Shown piece after piece: positions 1 through 4,763 of a stretch of 5,843 nucleotides of DNA (positions within the stretch are counted from its first letter, which is position 1; every line of letters starts with the position of its first letter). The position numbers and the translations under genes are program-made. The stretch covers positions 1-5,843 of the forward strand of contig JANWKW010000093.1 of assembly GCA_025451135.1 (NCBI GenBank), in the 5' to 3' direction. The notes under the pieces are model-generated. The model was not told where the DNA came from. It searched no databases and worked only from the letters and a program-made list of their open reading frames with translations. Source of the stretch: Vulcanimicrobiia bacterium. GTDB taxonomy: Bacteria > Vulcanimicrobiota > Vulcanimicrobiia > Vulcanimicrobiales > Vulcanimicrobiaceae.

Positions 1-19
1 CGCTGCGCGCGCGACGACT

Positions 20-277
20 TTGGAGAGCGCGACCCCGACGGCGGCCGACCGGAATATCCACGTTCTCGTCGAGGGTGAGGACGTGGATATCCCATACCGT
101 ATCTACACGGCGCGTGACTACGGGCTTTGGACGGCTTCGCCTCGGCAGCGGTCGATGGTGGCGGCGTTGCTGACGCGGCACGCGAACGGGTATGTGCGCG
201 AAGCGAATCTGCGATTGATCCTCTCGCTTCCAGAGCCGTGGATCGCTCCGTTCGTGGTGCAATTGACGGGCGAGTAA
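20..277 (+). CDS. Hypothetical protein, N-terminal part of an interrupted small gene
   Basis: An 85-residue frame from a TTG codon. The same frame is open back to the left edge of the window, so the real start may lie upstream and this gene may be partial. No good ribosome binding site precedes the TTG. The protein reads as real coding sequence: a short beta-like segment (HVLVEGEDVDIPYRIYT, residues 14-30), then a helical part with RHANGYVREANLRLIL and SLPEPWIAPFVVQL, a pattern seen in soluble helical proteins. There is no signal peptide, membrane segment or catalytic motif that I recognise. The stop is a TAA right after LTGE, and the same frame continues without another stop to 505, also with protein-like sequence. 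I infer that this and the next entry were one gene of about 160 or more codons. Function unknown. Confidence 0.6.
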   Translation: MESATPTAADRNIHVLVEGEDVDIPYRIYTARDYGLWTASPRQRSMVAALLTRHANGYVREANLRLILSLPEPWIAPFVVQLTGE

Positions 278-289
278 GTCTGGCACATC

Positions 290-505
290 TTGGCATTGAT
301 CTGGGAGAGCGTAGACGCGCTGGACCGGTCCGTGTACGCGGCGTTTCTGCGGGCGAATCCGGCATACTACGAGCGCACGCGGCAACGCGTGATCTCCTAT
401 TGGGATTGCTACTATCGTCCCGGCACGCACTATGGCGGGACGCGCGACGAGTACGTGGGATTCAAACTGCTCGCGTACTTCGATGAGCTGATCGCTACGG
501 CATAA
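290..505 (+). CDS. Hypothetical protein, C-terminal part of the same interrupted gene
   Basis: A 71-residue frame from a possible TTG start, in the same reading frame as the preceding fragment. The frame is open from position 278, directly after the TAA. The sequence is rich in aromatic residues (YAAFLRANPAYYERTR, YWDCYYRPG, DEYVGFKLLAYFDEL), predicted mostly helical, with no export signal. No Shine-Dalgarno sequence is visible before the TTG, and the residues between the TAA and the TTG (VWHI) join smoothly to both sides, so separate translation from 290 is doubtful. I read it as the C-terminal half of one broken gene. The frame ends in TAA at 503-505, one base before the terminator hairpin, which supports a genuine gene end. 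Function not recognised. Confidence 0.55.
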   Translation: MALIWESVDALDRSVYAAFLRANPAYYERTRQRVISYWDCYYRPGTHYGGTRDEYVGFKLLAYFDELIATA

Positions 506-544
506 GAAAAGCGCCTCGGATTTTTCCCGGGCGCTTTTCCTTTT
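506..544. terminator. Bidirectional intrinsic terminator between convergent genes
   Basis: The arms GAAAAGCGCC (506-515) and GGCGCTTTTC (530-539) are perfectly complementary. The stem can extend inward through a G-T pair and, past one mismatch, two G-C pairs. T-runs follow on the plus strand (535-544), and the A-run at 507-510 supplies a T-run for the minus strand. It starts one base after the plus-strand stop (505) and lies 28 bases past the minus-strand stop (573), so it can serve both convergent transcripts. Confidence 0.88.
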
Positions 545-572
545 CATTGCCGTTCTTCTTCGGCGTCGTTTC

Positions 573-1370
573 TTACGGGGTTGGGCTTGCCGTCGGCGTT
601 GCGGTCGGCGACCCTGTCGGTGCCGGCGTTGCCGGTACCGGGGTGGCGTTGGCGGGTAGGGCCGGTGCCAGCGTCGGGGTCGCCAGCGGCAGCGGCGTCG
701 GGCTCGGGGTCGGCGTCGGCTTGATGCAGGGCTGCTCGATCAGGTCGAGCTTCGGACGGCCGGGCGCCGGGGTCGGCGACGGCTCCGCGCTCGGCATCAG
801 CGTCGGCACGACGCCCGGGGGAAGCGGCGTCGGACACGGCAGCGCGTCGGCCAGCACGTGCTCGGTGAAGCCGATCGCCATATCTTTCTTGACCTGCTTG
901 GCGAAGAACGTGCTCGGGAACTTGCGCTGGATCAGGTTCATGTAGTCCCAGGCCTTGTCCTGATACTGCTGGGTGTAGATCTTCTTGAACATGATGATGC
1001 CGAGAAAGAACGTGCGCGCCAACTGCGGATCGTTCGGGTACTTGGCCATCCACGCCCGCATCGCGTCGTCGGCGAAGTTCACCTTGGCGATGACCCCGGA
1101 GTCGACCGTGTACGCGCCCGCGACGATGGTCTCGTCGCGGAACGTGTTGTTGATCCCGAGAAAGCTCATCTTCATCTTGCCGAAGTACTCGTCGGCCGGC
1201 GCGGACGCGCTGAACTTGCGGCATTGGGCCTGTTGGTACTTACTCGGCTTCGCGGCGCACGGGTCGTGCTTCGCGGCGGGCTTGGCCGCGGTGGCCGCGC
1301 CGACGCCGCTCGGTCCGATCAGGCCGGCCGCCATCGCCACCAGGGCGAGCGTAGCAAACGTTCTTCTCAT
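573..1370 (-). CDS. Secreted protein with PADEYFG domain and Pro/Thr-rich tail
   Basis: A 265-residue protein from ATG at 1370, with a short AGGG just upstream (GTAGGGCCGC before ATG). Residues 1-26 form a clear signal peptide (MRRTFATLALVAMAAG, cleavage likely near GVGA-A), so it is exported. Residues 35-55 hold a Cys pair (C38, C50). Residues 57-79 carry APADEYFG...KMS..L.INN..RD, and 102-117 carry DAM..W..KYP.DP.L; both blocks recur in the neighbouring minus-strand gene. A helical segment follows to about 175. From about residue 178 the chain is low complexity, rich in Pro, Thr, Ala and Ser (PTPTPSPTPLP, TPTASPTP), with two more Cys (C179, C215), and it ends in this tail. Such tails are common as extended spacers in exported bacterial proteins. 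I do not recognise the family and assign no function. The stop is TAA, facing the shared terminator. Confidence 0.85.
   Translation of the reverse strand: MRRTFATLALVAMAAGLIGPSGVGAATAAKPAAKHDPCAAKPSKYQQAQCRKFSASAPADEYFGKMKMSFLGINNTFRDETIVAGAYTVDSGVIAKVNFADDAMRAWMAKYPNDPQLARTFFLGIIMFKKIYTQQYQDKAWDYMNLIQRKFPSTFFAKQVKKDMAIGFTEHVLADALPCPTPLPPGVVPTLMPSAEPSPTPAPGRPKLDLIEQPCIKPTPTPSPTPLPLATPTLAPALPANATPVPATPAPTGSPTATPTASPTP
576..719 (-). repeat. Low-complexity region encoding the Pro/Thr-rich tail
   Basis: On the plus strand this stretch is built of imperfect GTCGGC, GGCGTC and GTTGGC units with no fixed period. It encodes residues 218-265 of the exported protein, mostly Pro, Thr, Ala and Ser. It is coding low-complexity sequence, prone to length change by slippage, rather than a separate repeat element. 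Confidence 0.6.
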
Positions 1371-1412
1371 GCGGCCCTACGTTGGGCAACCGCGCGACGG
1401 TGGCCTCTCGGC

Positions 1413-1796
1413 TTACTTGCTCCGGTCGAACTGGTGGAACCGGACGAGCGCGATCGACTCGCGTGCGTGCGCGGTCGCCGACGGCATCAGCGCGTAGAGC
1501 TTGGCCAGGCGCCACCAGTAGTGAGAGAGCCAGGGGTCGCCCGGATATTTGCGACTCCAGTCGTCCATCGCGTCCTGCGTGCGCTGTGCGTCGCCCAGCA
1601 ACCGGCTCGGCCGCACGCCGTGATTGGCTCGGAAAGCACAGTCGCGGATGCGGTTGTTGATCTCGAGGATCGACATCTTCGAGCGGCCGAAGTATTCGTC
1701 GGCGGGCGCCAGACGCGAGTGGGCCATCGCGGCGCCGAAACAGGAAGCGAACAGGGCGGCACAGAGAAGTCCGCAGAGCATGAGACGTACGCTCAC
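1413..1796 (-). CDS. Small secreted paralog with PADEYFG domain
   Basis: A 127-residue protein from GTG at 1796. An ATG at 1781 would give 122 residues, but the GTG start keeps Arg4 ahead of the hydrophobic core (LMLCGLLCAALFASCFGAAMA) and makes a better signal peptide, with cleavage likely after AMA. Cys19 sits in FASC, a poor lipobox, so a lipoprotein is possible but less likely. The mature part holds APADEYFG..KMS.L.INN..RD (30-52), 17 of 23 residues identical to the downstream minus-strand gene, and DAM..W..KYP.DP.L (75-90), 10 of 16 identical. It lacks the Pro/Thr tail and ends in a basic helix (FHQFDRSK). The gap to the next gene is 42 bases on the same strand, so they probably share a transcript and arose by tandem duplication. 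Its 5' end overlaps the divergent nitrilase gene. Function unknown. Confidence 0.8.
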   Translation of the reverse strand: MSVRLMLCGLLCAALFASCFGAAMAHSRLAPADEYFGRSKMSILEINNRIRDCAFRANHGVRPSRLLGDAQRTQDAMDDWSRKYPGDPWLSHYWWRLAKLYALMPSATAHARESIALVRFHQFDRSK

Positions 1797-3075
1797 GGTC
1801 GCCGCGATCCAGCTCCCAGCCCACGATCGCGAGGCGTTCGACGATAGATGGCCCGAAATACGGGTACGAGTCAATGACGCGGCCGTCAACGATGCGGACA
1901 TAATAGTACTCCCTGAAGGCACGATACCAGCGTACGTTCTAGGCGAGCGGCCCCTCGATGACGAGCAGGTCGACCGCGCCGTCGCACAGCTTCGCGACGA
2001 CGCGCGTCGACTCCGCGTGGTCGTCGTCTGTGGGCTCGGGCGAACGCACGCTTCCTTCCAATATAATTCGGCGATCGTGATCGATGCCGGCGGCGACGTC
2101 GCCTGCTATGCCGACAAGGCGTTCCTCTGGCACTTCGATCGTCGCTGGTTCGCACCGGCGGATGCGATCGCGCCCGTCCGCACGTCGCTCGGGACGATCG
2201 GCGCGATGGTCTGCGCCGACGGACGCATCCCGACCATCGGGCGCGCGCTGGTGGATGCCGGCGCAGAGCTGCTCGTGATGCCGACCGCATGGGTGACGAC
2301 CGGCCGCGATCCCGACGCGCTCGAGAACGTCCAGGCCGATCTGCTCGCTCGCGTGCGCGCGCGGGAGAACGGCGTGCCGTTCGTCGCCGCCAACAAGAGC
2401 GGCGTCGAACGCGGCTGCGTGGCGTACTGTGGCAAGAGCCAGATCGTCTCCGCATCGGGCGAAGTCCTCGCGATCGCCCCGGAGCGCGCCCCCGCCATCA
2501 TCGCATCCGAGGTCGAGATCGGCGCGGCACCCGCGGCGCGCGTCTCGATCCCGTCGCCCCCGGCCCGCGTGGTCGCTCCGACGATCGAGCGCATCGCCAT
2601 CGCGATGGCGGACGACGCGCCGGTCGAGGCCGCGCTCGCGACCATCGAAGCGACGCAGCTCGTCGCGCCCGATGCGCCGGCGCGCTTCGAGCCGCTCGAC
2701 CAGGCGATCCCTGCGGCCGTGCTCGACGACGCCTCGGTCGCCGATCCCGGCGTAGGAGTCGCGTACCGTCGCGCGGGCTACCGCCTGTTGATCTGGGATT
2801 GCCGCGCGTTCGACTCGGCATGGATCGTGCCGTTCGCCCGCGCTCGCGCGCTCGAACTGCGCGCGTTCGTCGTGGTCCAGGATCGTGCCGGGAACCGCAC
2901 GTTCGCGGTCGATCCGGACGGCGTCGTCGTGGCCGGCACGTTCGACGGCCTGCGCGTCGCGAGCTTCGTCTACGACGGCGCGCGGACGGAAGTCACGCTG
3001 GTCGCACCCGGCACCGACGTGGCGCTCGGGTTGGAACGGGTCGCCTCCCTCGTCGCCGAAACTCCGGCGTCGTGA
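1780..3075 (+). CDS. Nitrilase-superfamily carbon-nitrogen hydrolase with extra C-terminal domain
   Basis: A 431-residue cytosolic protein, without signal peptide, likely hydrolysing an amide or nitrile C-N bond; the substrate cannot be told from sequence. ATG at 1780 gives MRRTLTVAAIQL, the usual first strand of the family; a purine-rich GAGAAG (1764-1769) lies 10 bases upstream. The frame stays open further upstream, but that part is a shadow of the minus-strand gene. The Glu-Lys-Cys triad is visible: Glu46 in VLPEGT, Lys113 in YADKAFLW, Cys145 in MVCADGR, followed by GAELLVMPTAW and the family-typical RARENGVPFVAAN (193-205). The nitrilase domain ends near residue 260. Residues about 329-410 resemble the second half of the same fold again (ARARALELRAFVVV, then DPDGVVVAG), which makes the protein longer than the usual 260-320 residues. 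Its TGA overlaps the next ATG (TGATG), indicating coupled translation. Confidence 0.9.
   Translation: MRRTLTVAAIQLPAHDREAFDDRWPEIRVRVNDAAVNDADIIVLPEGTIPAYVLGERPLDDEQVDRAVAQLRDDARRLRVVVVCGLGRTHASFQYNSAIVIDAGGDVACYADKAFLWHFDRRWFAPADAIAPVRTSLGTIGAMVCADGRIPTIGRALVDAGAELLVMPTAWVTTGRDPDALENVQADLLARVRARENGVPFVAANKSGVERGCVAYCGKSQIVSASGEVLAIAPERAPAIIASEVEIGAAPAARVSIPSPPARVVAPTIERIAIAMADDAPVEAALATIEATQLVAPDAPARFEPLDQAIPAAVLDDASVADPGVGVAYRRAGYRLLIWDCRAFDSAWIVPFARARALELRAFVVVQDRAGNRTFAVDPDGVVVAGTFDGLRVASFVYDGARTEVTLVAPGTDVALGLERVASLVAETPAS
1842..1945 (-). promoter_or_regulatory. AT-richer rare-codon stretch, possible minus-strand promoter region
   Basis: Inside the nitrilase gene, codons 21-55 use ATA four times, and also AGA, CGA, CTA and GTA, which the rest of the gene avoids. 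The minus-strand paralog starts at 1796, so its promoter must lie in or beyond this region. Read on the minus strand it contains TATTAT (1905-1900), TTGACG (1892-1887) and TTGACT (1877-1872). No pair has a convincing -35/-10 spacing, so this is a location argument and not a defined promoter. Confidence 0.25.
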
Positions 3076-4274
3076 TGCGCTCGCTCCGGCCCCTGGTGGG
3101 CGCGCTCGGCATCGGACTGCTCGCCGCCGCTGCGGCCGCCGCGCCGGACTATCTGCCCGGCAGCCGCGTCGTCCCGCAGTACGCGCGCGTCCGCCCGCCC
3201 TTTCACCTGAGCGTGGTCGGCCCGGGCGTCATCGACGGCGGCGCGTACGTCGCGCCGAACGTGACCGCGCCGGCCACCGCGACCGTCATCGCCGCCGGCA
3301 ACGGAGGCGTCGACGTCGCAGACCTGCACGTCGTTCCCGCGCCGGCGGCGGCGCGCGGGCTGATCGCGGTCGCCACGTACGACGGCGGCATCGTACTCCA
3401 CGACCCGGCCACGTTCGCGATCCTCGGCACGCTCGCCACCGGCGGCGCGCCGAGCGACGTCGCGATCGCGCGCGACGGCACCATCGCCGCGCCCGATACT
3501 TCCGGGACCAGCATCACGCGGGTCGCCCGCGACCCGTGGAGGGTCTCGCGCGTCGACGGCGTCCCGCTCGGCAACGAGATCCTGGCGGACGACGCGACCG
3601 GCGCGTTCTTCGTCAGCGACCGCGACGTCGGCGGCAGCGGCGCGCTGACGCGCGTGGCGGCCGACGGAACCGTGACGCGCGTGGTCACCGGCGCGACCGC
3701 CGAAGGCTTGGCGCTCGACGCGACGCGCGGCATCGTCTACGTCGGCAACGTCAACGACGGTACCGTTCTGGCGGTCGACGCGCTCTCGATGAAGCCGATC
3801 CGCCGCATCCCGGCCGTGCCGCGCGTCTTCGGGATCGCGCTCTCGCCCGACGGCGGCACGCTCTATGCGGTCGCCAATCAGAGCCTGGGGGCGCGCATGC
3901 TGGCCAAGGCCGGGTACGTCGGCGCGATCTCGCTCGGCACGACGCCGGCGCTCGCGCACCGCAGCGCGATCATCCCGTTCCCGCTCGGCATCGCGCTCGA
4001 CGCCGCCGACCGCCGCGTCTTCGTGACCGACGAAGGCGCCGACGCGATCGACGTGTTGGACGCGCGCACGCTGCGCGCGGTGCACGCGCCGCTGGCCACC
4101 TGCCGGACGCCGTGGAAACCGACCTTCGACGCTGCGAGCGGACGTCTTTACGTCCCGTGCGCGCGCGCCGACCGGGTCGACGTCGTCGACGGACGAACGC
4201 TGCGCCGCATCGCCGGCGCGCCGTTCGCGACCGGTACGTACCCGCTCGGCGTCGCCGTCTCGCGGGATCGTTAG
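3075..4274 (+). CDS. Secreted YVTN/NHL-type beta-propeller protein
   Basis: A 399-residue exported protein. ATG at 3075 overlaps the previous TGA, and no Shine-Dalgarno is seen, so it likely depends on coupled translation; GTG at 3072 is a less likely start. Residues 1-23 are a signal peptide (MRSLRPLVGALGIGLL, then an alanine run) with cleavage near AAA-PDY. Residues about 44-73 (GVIDGGAYVAP, then ATATVIA) look like two strands of a bacterial Ig-like fold. From about 95 on, propeller blades repeat the pattern x-x-G-hydrophobic-A-hydrophobic-D/S-x-x-G-x-hydrophobic-Y/F-V: GLALDATRGIVYVGN (211-225), GIALSPDGGTLYAVAN (253-268), GIALDAADRRVFVTD (305-319) and FDAASGRLYVPC (351-362), each followed by a D-A/G-x-T-L turn. 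This matches YncE-like surface propellers, which bind ligands or partners and are usually not enzymes. It ends half way through a blade, so ring closure probably uses an N-terminal strand. Partner or ligand unknown. Confidence 0.86.
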   Translation: MRSLRPLVGALGIGLLAAAAAAAPDYLPGSRVVPQYARVRPPFHLSVVGPGVIDGGAYVAPNVTAPATATVIAAGNGGVDVADLHVVPAPAAARGLIAVATYDGGIVLHDPATFAILGTLATGGAPSDVAIARDGTIAAPDTSGTSITRVARDPWRVSRVDGVPLGNEILADDATGAFFVSDRDVGGSGALTRVAADGTVTRVVTGATAEGLALDATRGIVYVGNVNDGTVLAVDALSMKPIRRIPAVPRVFGIALSPDGGTLYAVANQSLGARMLAKAGYVGAISLGTTPALAHRSAIIPFPLGIALDAADRRVFVTDEGADAIDVLDARTLRAVHAPLATCRTPWKPTFDAASGRLYVPCARADRVDVVDGRTLRRIAGAPFATGTYPLGVAVSRDR

Positions 4275-4763
4275 ATGCTCGGCTTTCTCCTCGCACTGCT
4301 GCTGCCGGCACGGCTGGCGGCACCCGCGCCGGTCCCGGCCGTCGTCGCGCAGGCGCCGACCGTCTCGTTCGTCGCGCCGGGCGTCTGGCAAGGCGACTAC
4401 GAGCTGCTCACCGCCGACGGACCGATCGCCGTCCATGTGGTCGCGATCGAACCGCATCGCGACGATCTCCACCTCGCGGCGGTGCTCGCGACCGACCGTC
4501 TCACGTCACCCGGAGAGACGGTCGAGTCGATGGCCAAGCGGACCGGCGCGGTGGCCGGCATCAACGGCGATTATTTCGACATCGACGCCACCGATCAACC
4601 GACCAACGTGCTCGTGCGCAACGGCCGCATGCTGCGGTCGCCGCGCCAGCGGTACGCGCTGGCGATCGGATCCGACGGCACGCCTCGCTTCACCGAGTTC
4701 GCCTTCGACGGATCGCTGCAGATCGGGACGACGACGGTCGCGCTCGACGGGGTCAACGAGTAG
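4275..4763 (+). CDS. Phosphodiester glycosidase (NAGPA domain), N-terminal part, cut by in-frame TAG
   Basis: ATG at 4275 directly follows the TAG of the propeller gene. This part encodes 162 residues: a hydrophobic N-terminus (MLGFLLALLLPARLAAPA) that is likely a signal peptide though poor in positive charge, then the first half of a NAGPA-type (phosphodiester glycosidase, DUF2233-like) domain with SMAKRTGAVAGINGDYFD (85-102), a hallmark of the family, and NVLVRNGRMLRSP (111-123). The family removes sugars joined through a phosphodiester, as human NAGPA uncovers mannose 6-phosphate; bacterial members are linked to cell-wall and exopolysaccharide material. The TAG at 4761-4763 comes just before the mid-domain segment that continues in the same frame, so this product alone lacks the DGGGS active-site region and should not fold or work. 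No Shine-Dalgarno is evident; coupled translation is likely. Confidence 0.85.
   Translation: MLGFLLALLLPARLAAPAPVPAVVAQAPTVSFVAPGVWQGDYELLTADGPIAVHVVAIEPHRDDLHLAAVLATDRLTSPGETVESMAKRTGAVAGINGDYFDIDATDQPTNVLVRNGRMLRSPRQRYALAIGSDGTPRFTEFAFDGSLQIGTTTVALDGVNE

Noticed and set aside
576..830. Repeated GTCGGC-like units as a possible CRISPR or regulatory repeat array
   Set aside because: Units are short, imperfect and without constant spacing, and they are fully explained by Pro/Thr codons on the minus strand.
547..945. Glycine/valine-rich plus-strand frame resembling an elastin- or collagen-like protein
   Set aside because: It is the antisense of the Pro/Thr-rich tail of the minus-strand gene; the minus-strand frame has a signal peptide and a conserved paralog, so that strand is real.
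1371..1412. Possible regulatory element between the two minus-strand paralogs
   Set aside because: Only 42 bases, with no convincing hairpin or promoter; it holds at most the AGGG ribosome binding site of the downstream gene.
1624..1779. Upstream in-frame extension of the nitrilase from an earlier start
   Set aside because: This part is antisense to the conserved domain of the minus-strand paralog, and the ATG at 1780 gives the canonical family N-terminus.
1797..1922. Longer start for the minus-strand paralog at 1922
   Set aside because: It would bury the signal peptide about 40 residues inside the protein; the GTG at 1796 places it at the N-terminus.
2970..4472. 500-codon minus-strand open frame opposite the propeller gene
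   Set aside because: Composition dominated by Arg, Asp, Gly and Val, typical of the antisense of GC-rich codons; no signal, motif or start site support.
275..4763. Stop-codon reassignment (TAA or TAG as sense)
   Set aside because: The same codons end other genes at natural positions, including TAA before a terminator and TAG abutting the next ATG.
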